DNA of 64,000 nt, taken from the NCBI RefSeq assembly GCF_002127655.1, contig NZ_NEHB01000029.1:1-64000 (forward strand), given 5' to 3'. Positions within the stretch are counted from its first letter, which is position 1; each line of letters opens with the position of its first letter. The notes under the pieces are model-generated. The model ran no database searches. It had not been told where the DNA came from and saw only the letters and a list, made by a program, of their open reading frames with translations. Position numbers and translations under genes: made by a program. This DNA is from Janthinobacterium sp. GW456P (GTDB lineage: Bacteria > Pseudomonadota > Gammaproteobacteria > Burkholderiales > Burkholderiaceae_D). This document shows, in pieces, positions 17,826-26,015 of this stretch.

Positions 17826-18895
17826 GGCGTCCAGTACGTTTGCAGCTTCAGCTGCGCCAGCGCCTGGTTGACGAACTGGGGCGCGAACAGGCTGTCGACT
17901 TGCAGGGGCCGCCCGATCAGGCCCGCGCTCTTCGCATACGCCGCCTCGCCCAGGTAATGCTGGCGCAGGCTGGCCGTAAACAGTGGCGACCAGCGCGCCT
18001 GCCACGGCGTATGGTCGCCCGCCAGTTCGCGCCGCACCACGCTTTCCACCTGGCCCGCCGACGCCTCGGTGCGCACATACTCGTCTTCGCCGCCGGCGCC
18101 GGCGGCCCGGTGGTGCTCGCGCACATACGCCGTCACCACCAGCTGGGCCAGCTGCGGCCAGCGTTGCAGGAAGCCGCTGTCGGCCCACAGTTCGGCGCGC
18201 ATCTTCCAATCCTGCGGCGGCGCCTTGCTGGACCAGATGATCTTGCCCACCTTTTTATCTTCCAGCAAAAAGGCGTCGCTGAGGGTAAAGAAGGCGTCCG
18301 CGCCGCCCGTGGCCACGGCCGCCGCGCCCGCCTGCGGGTTCAGGTTGAGGATTTTCACGTCGCGCAAGCTCATGCCGCTCGCTTCCAGCAGGCGGGCGAA
18401 CGGGTATTCCCATGGCCGGCCCCGGTGCAGAGCGATCTTCTTGCCTTTCAAGTCCTTGATCGAGCGGGCCGTGGAGCCGTTCGGCACCACCAGATACGTG
18501 TTGCTGAAGCTGCCGCCCGGCAAGATCAGCCGCGTCTGCAAACCCGAGGCATTGGCGATGATCGATGGCAGGTCGCCATACTGAGCCAGGTCGATCGAAT
18601 GGTTGGCAAACGCCTCGTTGACTTGCGTCGCCACGGAATTGGTGGTGACGGGCACCCATTCCAGCTTCACGCCCAGCTTGCCCAGTTCGGCCGCCAGCCA
18701 GCCTTGCGCGGCCACCTGGGCGGCCGAACCGGCAAACACGGTCTTGCCGGACGGCGCCGTGCGGGCCACGACGGCGATGCGCACGGCGGCCGGCAACGGC
18801 TCGGCGGCTGCCGCGATGGCTGGCGCCAGCAGGCTGGCCGCCACGGCGGCGGCGAGTAGCTTGCGCCAGCTCAAACGTAAGAATTTCAATGACAT
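17822..18895 (-). CDS. ABC transporter substrate-binding protein, SsuA type (second gene of operon)
   Basis: Periplasmic binding protein of 357 residues with a Sec signal peptide (MSLKFLRLSWRKLL, then AAVAASLLAPAIAAAA). SsuA-type motifs include NEAFANHSIDLAQYGDLPSI, NTYLVVPNGSTARSIKDLKG, KKIALHRGRPWEYPF and VGKIIWSSKAPP. The stop overlaps the first permease gene by four bases and the gene follows the class II aldolase by 22 bases. It is about as long as, and clearly paralogous to, the product of 11890-12945. The ligand is inferred to be an organosulfur anion, from the monooxygenases and desulfinases around it. Confidence 0.9.
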   Translation of the reverse strand: MSLKFLRLSWRKLLAAAVAASLLAPAIAAAAEPLPAAVRIAVVARTAPSGKTVFAGSAAQVAAQGWLAAELGKLGVKLEWVPVTTNSVATQVNEAFANHSIDLAQYGDLPSIIANASGLQTRLILPGGSFSNTYLVVPNGSTARSIKDLKGKKIALHRGRPWEYPFARLLEASGMSLRDVKILNLNPQAGAAAVATGGADAFFTLSDAFLLEDKKVGKIIWSSKAPPQDWKMRAELWADSGFLQRWPQLAQLVVTAYVREHHRAAGAGGEDEYVRTEASAGQVESVVRRELAGDHTPWQARWSPLFTASLRQHYLGEAAYAKSAGLIGRPLQVDSLFAPQFVNQALAQLKLQTYWTP

Positions 18896-18917
18896 TGCGG
18901 GCCTGTTCTTGAAAGGG

Positions 18918-19667
18918 TTACACCAGGTCGGTGGCAGGAAGCAAGGAGAGCGCGCGCGCCGTGTCGATCAGCTTGCTCATCTTCCATTGCTGCAGCAGCA
19001 CGCCGGGACCGAAATCGCGCGAACCGCCGATGGCTTCGGCCGCGATCTGGATCTGCGCGCCCTCTTCCAGCAGCAGGATGAACTCGGCCAGCTTCAGCAA
19101 GCCCTGCTTGCCCCACACGGTGGCGCCGCCGTTCGCTTCCAGGATCGCCGTGACATGCGTGTTGCGGGCGATTTCGCCGAGGATGAAATCGACTTCGGGC
19201 TGGCGGCGGTCGATATAGATGGGAATTTCGCGGATCAGCTGGAAGCGCTGCACGGGCACGTAGCGGATGGGCAGGGTGCGGTGCGTCTGCGCCCACGCGC
19301 CCAAGGAGGGCGAATGCACGTGCGAGATCGACGTGACCTCAGGCCGCTCGCGAAACAGTTTTAGGTAGCGCGCGCCGCCGTTGTTGGCGTCGCCGAGCAG
19401 CACCGTGCCGTCCAGCGCCAGCACGGCCGCCTTCAAGGGCTGGCCGCGGCGGAACGGACCGGGATCGTTGACCACCACGACCTTGTCGCCGCCAGGGGTG
19501 CGCTCGACGAAGCCCACCGTGCCATTGGCCGTCAGGCTGCCCGTCTCGCGCAAACCATCGAAGGCGATTTGCGCATCGCGCCGCACCTCTTCCACGAAGG
19601 CCAGTTCGGCCGCCGTCAGATCCTGCGCCTGTACTTGTTGTGCTGCCGCTTGTGCCACGTCCGTCAT
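18918..19667 (-). CDS. Class II aldolase/adducin-family protein (first gene of operon)
   Basis: Class II aldolase/adducin-fold protein of 249 residues. Metal-ligand candidates lie in ISHVHSPSLGAWAQ (His-x-His) with a third His likely further on; the family uses Zn to cleave or isomerise phosphorylated and free hydroxy-carbonyl compounds. The start at 19667 has GGAG six bases upstream; an ATG twelve bases earlier is less well placed. As first gene after a sigma-54 promoter it belongs to the sulfur operon. It may process the carbon skeleton left after C-S cleavage, but members also include enzymes with unrelated chemistry. Exact reaction unknown. Confidence 0.82.
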   Translation of the reverse strand: MTDVAQAAAQQVQAQDLTAAELAFVEEVRRDAQIAFDGLRETGSLTANGTVGFVERTPGGDKVVVVNDPGPFRRGQPLKAAVLALDGTVLLGDANNGGARYLKLFRERPEVTSISHVHSPSLGAWAQTHRTLPIRYVPVQRFQLIREIPIYIDRRQPEVDFILGEIARNTHVTAILEANGGATVWGKQGLLKLAEFILLLEEGAQIQIAAEAIGGSRDFGPGVLLQQWKMSKLIDTARALSLLPATDLV

Positions 19668-19719
19668 GTCATGCTCCATTCTTGAGGTTGAGGTAGGAAT
19701 CAGTCATGCCTGTACTTTC

Positions 19720-19734
19720 GCAAGACGCGTGCCA
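19720..19734 (-). promoter_or_regulatory. Sigma-54 promoter of the eight-gene organosulfur operon
   Basis: Read on the minus strand the site is TGGCACG-CGTC-TTGC, matching the -24/-12 consensus TGGCACG-N4-TTGC at every defined base. The predicted transcript starts near 19708, about 40 bases before the class II aldolase ATG. It drives 19667 leftward, apparently through 11890, because gene spacings are overlaps or at most 48 bases. Confidence 0.82.
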
Positions 19735-19763
19735 GCGCCGGGGCCGCACAAATGGCGGAGCGC

Positions 19764-19802
19764 TGCTGCCTGCGCAACAGCGGCTGCTGGCGCGGCAGCA
19801 GC
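19764..19802. promoter_or_regulatory. Upstream activator palindromes, shared divergent region
   Basis: Two adjacent elements, TGCTGCCTGCGCAACAGC (19764-19781) and a TGCTG/CAGCA dyad spaced by six bases within 19783-19802. They lie 30-70 bases upstream of the leftward sigma-54 promoter and 40-80 upstream of the rightward one. Near-identical elements occur at 23586-23604 and 26016-26036. Inferred to be binding sites of the activator encoded at 26136-27329. Confidence 0.6.
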
Positions 19803-19841
19803 GTTGCGCGCGGCAGCTGTCGGCAAGCCAGCAAGCGGCGC

Positions 19842-19857
19842 GGGCACGGTTCCTGCA
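19842..19857 (+). promoter_or_regulatory. Sigma-54 promoter of the second DszB-like gene
   Basis: GGGCACG-GTTC-CTGCA keeps the essential GG and GC with ten bases between, with two departures from TGGCACG-N4-TTGCA. Transcription would start near 19868, giving a leader of about 24 bases that holds AAGGA before the ATG at 19892. Confidence 0.7.
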
Positions 19858-19891
19858 CGGTTCCAGACTCCACCCACCACCAAGGAAATCC

Positions 19892-20944
19892 ATGACCACC
19901 GCAACTTCCCCCGCCGTCGATACCGTCTGGTTCACCCGCTGCCCCGTGCCCACGGCCACGGGCCTGGCCTATAAACTGGGCTGGCTGGACGAGGAATTCG
20001 CCCGCGACGGGATCGCCTTGAAGACGCTGCAGGAAGTGGGCGGCGAACTGGCGCGCCACCATTACGACCACGGCTTGTCCACGCTCGTGCGCGAAGGCGG
20101 CAACCTGCTGGCCCTGCCCGCGCGCGCGCAAGGGGCGCCCACGCGCCTGATCGGCCTGACCTGGATCGATGAATGGCAAGCCATCCTCGTGCGCCCCGGT
20201 TCCGGCATCGCCACGCCCGCGCAGTTGCAGGGTAAGCGTCTGGCGCTGCCCGTGTTCCGCGCCGAAGACTTGCGCGAGAACCGGCGCGGGCGCAGTATCG
20301 CGCGCGGCATGAGCCTGGCCGGCTACAAGGGCGTGCTGGCGTCGGCCGGCCTCACCTTGGACGATGTGCAGCTGGTGGAAGTGGGGGCCGACGCCCAGGC
20401 ATCGGCCGATCCGGGTGCGGGCCTGTGGCAAGGCATCGGCCCGCTCTTGCGCGGCGAAGTCGATGCCGTCTACGTGAAAGGCGCGGCGGCGGCCGAGGCG
20501 GCCCGCGCGGCGGGGCTGGAAGTGGGCATAGCCATCGACGCCCTGCCCGACCGGCGCTTCCGCGTGAATAACGGCACGCCGCGCCCGATCACCGTGCATG
20601 CAACCATGCTGGAGCAGCATTTCGAGTTGGTCGTGCGCTTCCTGACGCAGACCTTGCGCGCCGCCCACTGGGCGCGCAGCCACAAAGAAGATGTGCTGGC
20701 CATCCTGCAGGGCGAGACGCGGGCCGGCGCCGACGCCGTGGCCGAAGCCTACCGCGACGGTTTTCATTTGACGCTGGCGCCCGACCTGTCGGAAGAAAAA
20801 GTGGCGCTGTTCCGTCAGCAAAAGGATTTTCAATTGCAGCACGGCTTCCTCGACCGCGACGTCGATATCGACGGCTGGATCGACCGCCGGCCGTTGGAAG
20901 AGGCGCAGCGGCGGCTGGAGTCGCTGCTGCGGGTGGCGGCTTGA
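19892..20944 (+). CDS. DszB-like sulfinate desulfinase (SBP-fold enzyme), copy 2
   Basis: Cytoplasmic protein of 350 residues, paralogue of the product of 12994-14052 and again without a signal peptide. The ATG at 19892 has AAGGA upstream; the longer open frame to 19706 covers the promoter region and is rejected. It keeps the DszB-type triad: Cys17 (TRCPVP), His57 (RHHYDH) and Arg67 (VREGGN), with ten residues between His and Arg. FRVNNGTPRPITV parallels IRANNGTPRTLSV in copy 1. It is transcribed alone and divergently from the operon. Two desulfinase-like copies suggest different sulfinate substrates or hetero-oligomers; neither has been tested. Confidence 0.72.
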   Translation: MTTATSPAVDTVWFTRCPVPTATGLAYKLGWLDEEFARDGIALKTLQEVGGELARHHYDHGLSTLVREGGNLLALPARAQGAPTRLIGLTWIDEWQAILVRPGSGIATPAQLQGKRLALPVFRAEDLRENRRGRSIARGMSLAGYKGVLASAGLTLDDVQLVEVGADAQASADPGAGLWQGIGPLLRGEVDAVYVKGAAAAEAARAAGLEVGIAIDALPDRRFRVNNGTPRPITVHATMLEQHFELVVRFLTQTLRAAHWARSHKEDVLAILQGETRAGADAVAEAYRDGFHLTLAPDLSEEKVALFRQQKDFQLQHGFLDRDVDIDGWIDRRPLEEAQRRLESLLRVAA

Positions 20945-20961
20945 TGCTGGCGTATTGGTAT

Positions 20962-20993
20962 TGTCGGCTTACGCTGCGCTAAGCCGACCTACG
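20962..20993. repeat. REP-like palindromic repeat, copy A
   Basis: Short hairpin with arms TGTCGGCTTACGC and GCTAAGCCGACCTACG around a three-base loop. Both arms recur exactly, in the other orientation and with a longer loop, at 51672-51707. It lies just after the second DszB-like gene and before the terminator. Intergenic location and copy number support an interspersed REP-type element. Confidence 0.65.
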
Positions 20994-21002
20994 GGAAAAC
21001 GC

Positions 21003-21029
21003 AAAGGCCGGCGCATGTGCCGGCCTTTT
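21003..21029. terminator. Bidirectional rho-independent terminator
   Basis: AAAGGCCGGC-GCATGT-GCCGGCCTTTT forms a strong stem with T-run on one strand and the A-run giving Ts on the other. It separates two convergent units, the second DszB-like gene and the TonB receptor gene. Confidence 0.88.
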
Positions 21030-21046
21030 ACATCAGGCAGTCACGC

Positions 21047-23419
21047 TCAGAACTGCACCGTGTACAACGCCCCCACCGTGCGGCCCTGGCCGATGATGAC
21101 GGTGTCGCCGTTGACGGCGCCGGGCACGAAGCTGGTGAGCGTATGGTTGCGGTAAACCTTGTCGGCCAGGTTGTTCGCATATGCGGTGATCCGCTGCTTG
21201 CCGCCCGGGAACACATACGACAGGCGCGCATTGGCCAGTGAGAAGCCGCCCTGGTTCAACAGGCCGCGCGCGTCGCTTTGCGGGTCCACATAATAGTACT
21301 GCTTCGACGTATAGCGTACGTCGCCGCTGAAGACCAGCTGCGCGCCATTGCCCAGCGGGTAGCGGTAGTCGGCCGCCAGCAGGGCCGTCACGTGCGGCGA
21401 GCGCACGAATTCGTTGCCGGAGCGGTCGCCGCCATTGTTCTGGATGGCGAAGTCGTCGAATTCCGTGCGCAGCAGGCCCAGGTTGGCGTTGACGTGCAGA
21501 TTGTCCGTCGGCTGCGCCTCGATCTCGAATTCCGCGCCGTTCACGTGGGCGTTGCGCACGTTCTGCAGGTAATTCACGCTTTGCGTGGGGTCGCCGTTGT
21601 ACACGCCCGTGATATTCACCTGCACGTTCTTGTAATCATAGTGAAAAACGTTGGCGTTGAAATTCAAACGCCCGTCCAGCCATTCGGACTTGATGCCCGC
21701 CTCGAACGAGTTCAGGGTTTCCGGCTTGACCGTGTTCAGCGCCCGCACGTCCGTGGCGCTCGTGTTGTAGCCGCCCGACTTGATGCCGTGCGCGTACTTC
21801 AAATAGCCGCGCAGGGTACGGCTGAAGCGGTATTCGGGCGTCACGTCATACGTCAGCGCGTTCCACGTGGTCGATGGATTCGACGTGAAGTTATTGTTGG
21901 CGACGGATGCGGCCGTGTAATTGCCGCCCTGGACCGTGTTCCACCAGTTGGCCGCGTCGCCAAACGCCACAGTGTTCGAGACGGCCTGCACGCGCCGCAA
22001 GTCGAGGTCCTTGGTTTCCGTGGTCCAGCGCAGGCCGAAGGTGGACCGCAGCTGCTCGCTGAAGTTGACGGTGGTGCTGCCGAAAATGGCCGCGCTGCGC
22101 GCCTTGTGCTGGTAGATGGTGCGGTTGTAGCCGACGGGCTGCGTGCTGCCCGCCAGCGCCGGCACGGTGCCGTTGGGCAGGCGCGCGCCGGCCGAATCGG
22201 CATCGATCTTTTCATTGAAGTAGAACAGCCCCGCCACCCAGCTCACGGCGCCGTTCTGCGGCGACGTCAATCGCAGCTCCTGCGACACTTGCCGGCTGCT
22301 GGCCTTGGCGCGGCTGCGGCCCACTTCCAGCGGCGTGTTGTCGCTGTCGCCCGTGGCCTCGTTCCTGAAATTTTCATAGCCGGTGATGGACGTGAGGGTC
22401 AGCTCGCCCAGCGCATATTCGAGGTTCAGCTGGGCGCCGCCCTGTTTCACGTCGCTGTCGGCCGGGGCGTTCGTGCTGACGTCGTCGGGATTCGTGCCGG
22501 GGACATAGCCGTTGCGGTACACGCCATTGGCGCCGTAGCTGGCCACGGTGGTGGTGGCGCCTCTGGTCGTGTAGTCGCGGTAATGGAGGTTCAGGTTCGC
22601 CGTCAGGTCGCGCCCGATCAGGGCCTTGAGCTGGCCGCGGATGGCGCTGTCCTTGAGTTTTCCATCGCGCTCGCCCGTAAACTGGTTGCGGAAGCGGCCC
22701 TTGTCCTGCTGCTCCGTGTGGAAGGACAAGCGCCCCGCCAGCACCTCGTCGACCAGCGCACCGCCGACGGCGCCTTCGGCCAGAGTGGTGTCGTAGCTGC
22801 CGTAATCGAGCTTGGCGTAGCCGCTGGACTTGAACGAGGGCTTGCGCGAAATGACGTTGATGGCGCCACCCGTCGTATTCTTGCCCCACAAGGTGCCTTG
22901 CGGGCCGCGCAGCACTTCCACACGGTCCAGGTCGAACAGGGGAAAGCCCGTGGCGCTGGAATTGCTGATGTAGACGTCATCGAGATAGAAGCCGACGGGA
23001 TTCGGGAAATCCACCTGCTGCTGGCCCGCCCCGACGCCGCGTATCCACCAGCGCGGGCGGCCGTGCTGCTGCGTGCCGGCGGAGGCGTTCGGCACGTAAT
23101 TGAGGATTTCACTGGCCGAGCGGCCGATACCCGTGTCGAGCAGCTCCTTGCCGCCCAACACCGTGATCGCGCTGGGCACCTTCTGTGCCGATTCCTCGCG
23201 CTTTTGCGCCGTCACCGTCACCGATTGCAGCGAGGCGCCCTCGCCGGCGCCATTCGCGTCGGCCGCGGCAATGACATCGGCGCCAGGCGTTTCCGCCTGG
23301 GCCAAACCTGGAACGAGCATCAGGCCGCCGATGGCGAAGGCCGAGCGCAGCGCGCGGCGCACTGGGGTCAGGTGGAAAGGAAATGGGGAAGAGTCGGCAG
23401 AGGCAGTCGAACGGCGCAT
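21047..23419 (-). CDS. TonB-dependent receptor of the organosulfur locus
   Basis: Outer-membrane TonB receptor of 790 residues. An N-terminal signal sequence ends near GLAQAETPGAD. A TonB-box-like stretch and plug follow (QSVTVTAQKREESAQKVPSAITVLGGKELL, GPQGTLWGKNTTGGAINVISRKP). The barrel ends GALYTVQF. The subtype (VTAQKREES, GTLWGKNTTGGAIN) is the CirA/FecA-unlike group common in sphingomonads for aromatic and organic ligands. It has its own sigma-54 promoter with an activator palindrome upstream, so it belongs to the sulfur regulon, not the iron regulon. Inferred role: outer-membrane entry of the organosulfur substrate. Confidence 0.88.
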   Translation of the reverse strand: MRRSTASADSSPFPFHLTPVRRALRSAFAIGGLMLVPGLAQAETPGADVIAAADANGAGEGASLQSVTVTAQKREESAQKVPSAITVLGGKELLDTGIGRSASEILNYVPNASAGTQQHGRPRWWIRGVGAGQQQVDFPNPVGFYLDDVYISNSSATGFPLFDLDRVEVLRGPQGTLWGKNTTGGAINVISRKPSFKSSGYAKLDYGSYDTTLAEGAVGGALVDEVLAGRLSFHTEQQDKGRFRNQFTGERDGKLKDSAIRGQLKALIGRDLTANLNLHYRDYTTRGATTTVASYGANGVYRNGYVPGTNPDDVSTNAPADSDVKQGGAQLNLEYALGELTLTSITGYENFRNEATGDSDNTPLEVGRSRAKASSRQVSQELRLTSPQNGAVSWVAGLFYFNEKIDADSAGARLPNGTVPALAGSTQPVGYNRTIYQHKARSAAIFGSTTVNFSEQLRSTFGLRWTTETKDLDLRRVQAVSNTVAFGDAANWWNTVQGGNYTAASVANNNFTSNPSTTWNALTYDVTPEYRFSRTLRGYLKYAHGIKSGGYNTSATDVRALNTVKPETLNSFEAGIKSEWLDGRLNFNANVFHYDYKNVQVNITGVYNGDPTQSVNYLQNVRNAHVNGAEFEIEAQPTDNLHVNANLGLLRTEFDDFAIQNNGGDRSGNEFVRSPHVTALLAADYRYPLGNGAQLVFSGDVRYTSKQYYYVDPQSDARGLLNQGGFSLANARLSYVFPGGKQRITAYANNLADKVYRNHTLTSFVPGAVNGDTVIIGQGRTVGALYTVQF

Positions 23420-23471
23420 GGGTGATTATCCTTGAGTAAAGTCAAAACGCGAGATGGTGATGACCAGGATT

Positions 23472-23486
23472 GCAAGGGGCATGCCC
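23472..23486 (-). promoter_or_regulatory. Sigma-54 promoter of the TonB receptor
   Basis: Minus-strand GGGCATG-CCCC-TTGCA differs from TGGCACG-N4-TTGCA at two positions and keeps GG-N10-GC. The transcript would begin near 23460, about 40 bases before the receptor ATG at 23419. Confidence 0.7.
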
Positions 23487-23564
23487 GCTGCCGCAGCGCA
23501 GAAAAATTGAACTTAAGTGCTTGATTTCAAAGGAAGACTATCATGATGATAGTGCTGTTGATTT

Positions 23565-23632
23565 GGCAGCAGCGGCGCTGCCGCGTGCTGCCTGCGCGAC
23601 AGCAGGCGGTGGCGCTGCTGTCGCGGCAACAG
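23565..23632. promoter_or_regulatory. Upstream activator palindromes before the TonB receptor
   Basis: Cluster of related dyads: GGCAGC/GCTGCC (23565-23582), TGCTGCCTGCGCGACAGCA (23586-23604) and an inverted relative, TGCTGTCGCGGCAACAG (23616-23632). The middle element shares all but one base of its first 18 with 19764-19781. They sit 80-145 bases upstream of the -24 element, normal enhancer distance for a sigma-54 activator. Confidence 0.6.
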
Positions 23633-23641
23633 GGGAAGGGA

Positions 23642-24796
23642 TCAGGCGGCGCGCAGCAGTGCCGCCGTGTGGCCGCGCACGAGGGGCAGCACTTCCTCGC
23701 CCACCCTGTACGCTTCTTCCAGGTGCGGCGTGCTGGCCAGGATGAAGGCGTCGGCGCCCAGCTGCACCAGCTCGTCCAGGCGTTCGGCCACCTGCTGGTA
23801 GCTGCCGACGATGCCCTGCGTCTGCCCGCCGCGCAGCAGATTGAAGCCGGACCAGATATTCGGCGCCGTGATCAGGTCCTTGTAGCTGTTCAAGGTGGCC
23901 GGGCGGTTGCCCCGCTGGCGCGCCGCGCCCACGGAATCGCCGCCATCGGCGCCGAGGAACTGGCGCAGGGTGGCGGCATCGACGGCGTCAAAACCCTTGC
24001 GCACCTCGTCCCACGCCTCTTCTTCCGTGGCGCGGGCGACGATGTCGACGCGCACGGCGCACTTGATCTTGCGCCCCAGCAGCGCCGTCTTTTCCTGCAC
24101 GCGGGCGAATTTCTCGCGCAGCTGCTCGAACGGTTCCAGCCACGTCAGGTAGTAATCAGCGTGCTTCGAGGCCGAACCAAGGGCCGCGTCGGACGAACCG
24201 GAAAAATAGATCTCGGGGAAGTCCTGCTCCGACAACGGCGTGGCCAGGCCCGCGTCTTCCACCTGGTAGAACTTGCCCTGGTAGGAAAACGGTCCGCCGC
24301 GCCACACGCCGCGCACCACGTCGAGAAATTCCGTCGTGCGCGTGTAGCGGTCGTCGTGGCCGGCCGCATCGCCCCACCACAGCTGCGCCGGACCGCCGCC
24401 GCCCGTGATGACGTTGTACAGGGCGCGGCCGCCCGTGGCCCGCTGCAGGCTGGCCGTCATGCGCGCGGCCACCACGGGATTCAGAAAGCCGGGCTGGAAC
24501 GGGATCATGAAGCGGAAGGTGCGCGTTTCGCGCGCCAGCAGCGCGGAAATGGCCCACGGTTCGTCCGTCATGGGAAACGACGGAATCAGGCCGCCCTGAA
24601 AGCCCGATAGCTCGGCGGCGCGGGCGATCTCGGCCAGGTAGTCGATATACGTAAAACCGTCGGCGCCGCCGCCACCGAGGCCGGCCTGGCGCAGGTTGTC
24701 ATTGCCGGGAAACCAGTCGCCGCGAAACGGCGTGCGGGCGCGGTGCGAACTCGGTTCGCCATGCGTGGGGATGCGCCAGAAAAAATCGATTGCCAT
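23642..24796 (-). CDS. SsuD-like FMNH2-dependent monooxygenase 1
   Basis: Flavin-dependent monooxygenase of 384 residues in the bacterial-luciferase-like (LLM) family, SsuD branch. It matches alkanesulfonate monooxygenase in length and in PTHG (His12), YLTWLEPFEQLREK and TPHLEEAYRVGEEVLPL, the last holding the Tyr of the SsuD active site. In KCAVRVDIVAR the Arg is kept, but the position of SsuD His228 appears to be Asp. An insertion (about residues 22-45, Gly-rich) is absent from SsuD. It should need reduced flavin from a separate reductase; none is encoded nearby. It is second in an operon with monooxygenase 2 (26-base gap). Confidence 0.88.
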   Translation of the reverse strand: MAIDFFWRIPTHGEPSSHRARTPFRGDWFPGNDNLRQAGLGGGGADGFTYIDYLAEIARAAELSGFQGGLIPSFPMTDEPWAISALLARETRTFRFMIPFQPGFLNPVVAARMTASLQRATGGRALYNVITGGGGPAQLWWGDAAGHDDRYTRTTEFLDVVRGVWRGGPFSYQGKFYQVEDAGLATPLSEQDFPEIYFSGSSDAALGSASKHADYYLTWLEPFEQLREKFARVQEKTALLGRKIKCAVRVDIVARATEEEAWDEVRKGFDAVDAATLRQFLGADGGDSVGAARQRGNRPATLNSYKDLITAPNIWSGFNLLRGGQTQGIVGSYQQVAERLDELVQLGADAFILASTPHLEEAYRVGEEVLPLVRGHTAALLRAA

Positions 24797-24822
24797 GTGG
24801 GGTACTCCTTAGTAAGTTGGAT

Positions 24823-25902
24823 TCAGGCCGCTTGCAGCTGGGCGCTCAACGCTGCCCGCACGCAAGGCAGCACGTGCTCGCCGATGCGGTAGGCTTCCTC
24901 GAAATGGGGGATGGCCGCCAGCACGAAGCTCGACACGCCCGCCTGCGCGTACGCTTCGAGCGCGGCGGCCACCTGCGCATGGCTGCCGACCAGGGCGCCG
25001 TGGGCGCCCGTCTGCGCTTGCGCAAAGCCGGGCCAGAACGCGGCAGTGCTGCCGTCGGACGGCAATTCGTCGGGTAGCCCCGCCCCGCTGCGGTAACGGC
25101 GAGCGTCGCGCAAGGCTTCGTCGAGCGTTTCACGGGCCAGTACGTCGATGCGCAGGCCCGCCGCCACGGCGCGGCCCAGCTGGCGCGCCTGCGTTTGCAG
25201 GCTGTCGATGGCGGGCCGCAAATCCGCCACGGGTGCCGCGTCGAACACGTGCACGTCGGCCTGGCGCGCCGACAGGGCCAGCGCTTCGGCGGTATCGCCG
25301 GTCAGATAGATGCTGTTGACACGATGGTTCGCCAGCGGCCCCTTGAAGCCGCCGTCCTGCACTTCGAAAAACTTGCCCTTGAAGCTGAACGGCGACGCGT
25401 TCTGCACGCCGCGCGCCACCGTGATGAATTCATCGATGCGGGGCAGGATATCGGCGTCCGGCGCCGCATCGCCCTGGCGCCGGCGCGCGGCCGCATCGCC
25501 GCCCTGCCCGATCTGCCACGCGAAGCGTCCGCCCGTGAAGCGCTGGAAGCTGACGGCGTTCTTCGCCGCGTACACGGCCGAACCCCAGGCGGCGTCGAAT
25601 TCGGCGATCAGTTTCAGGTACCGCGTGCCGCGGGCCAGGTAGCCGGCGACGATCCAGCTTTCATCGCCCTGCGTATCGTGGTGTATCTGAATGCCGTCGA
25701 AGCCGGACAGGTCGGCCGCGCGGGCGATCTGGTGCAGGTAGTCGAAATAATTGAATGGCGGACGCGCGCCGCGCGGGTCGCTCACGCCCGCCTGCAGGGG
25801 ACTGGGGGCGCCGGCGTTTCGCTCGCCCCGGCGCGTGACGCCGGGCGCCGCGTAACGGCCGTCGCCGCTGGTGGGCAATTGCCAGATGAATTCAATGGTC
25901 AT
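24823..25902 (-). CDS. SsuD-like FMNH2-dependent monooxygenase 2
   Basis: LLM-family monooxygenase of 359 residues, paralogue of the previous entry. The start at 25902 (MTIEFIWQLPTSGDG) has AGGAG seven bases upstream; the open frame extending to 26079 covers promoter and activator sites. The SsuD His of PTHG is Ser here (PTSG), while AGLRIDVLARET and IPHFEEAYRIGEHVLP are kept. Altered active-site residues in both copies suggest a substrate other than simple alkanesulfonates, for example sulfones or aryl sulfonates. It is first in its operon, under a sigma-54 promoter. Confidence 0.88.
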   Translation of the reverse strand: MTIEFIWQLPTSGDGRYAAPGVTRRGERNAGAPSPLQAGVSDPRGARPPFNYFDYLHQIARAADLSGFDGIQIHHDTQGDESWIVAGYLARGTRYLKLIAEFDAAWGSAVYAAKNAVSFQRFTGGRFAWQIGQGGDAAARRRQGDAAPDADILPRIDEFITVARGVQNASPFSFKGKFFEVQDGGFKGPLANHRVNSIYLTGDTAEALALSARQADVHVFDAAPVADLRPAIDSLQTQARQLGRAVAAGLRIDVLARETLDEALRDARRYRSGAGLPDELPSDGSTAAFWPGFAQAQTGAHGALVGSHAQVAAALEAYAQAGVSSFVLAAIPHFEEAYRIGEHVLPCVRAALSAQLQAA

Positions 25903-25973
25903 GCATGGACTCCTGTCGTGGGTCGAAGAAAACACCGCTGCACATTGGCGCGGCGGCCTGCCCTTCCCTCCTC

Positions 25974-25988
25974 GCAGAAAGCATGCCA
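25974..25988 (-). promoter_or_regulatory. Sigma-54 promoter of the monooxygenase operon
   Basis: Minus-strand TGGCATG-CTTT-CTGC keeps TGG and GC with the correct spacing and has two changes from consensus. Predicted start near 25962, about 60 bases before the monooxygenase 2 ATG. Confidence 0.68.
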
Positions 25989-26015
25989 TGCGCTGGAGCC
26001 CCATCGACGTCCGAA

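Noticed and set aside
16989-18209. Longer permease start at 18209
   Set aside because: The extra 128 codons overlap the binding-protein gene and read as a shadow; the ATG at 17825 overlaps the upstream stop by four bases.
19741-19840. CRISPR-like or triplet-repeat array from the repeated GCTGCTG motifs
   Set aside because: Units are palindromic, irregularly spaced and few, and fit activator sites better.
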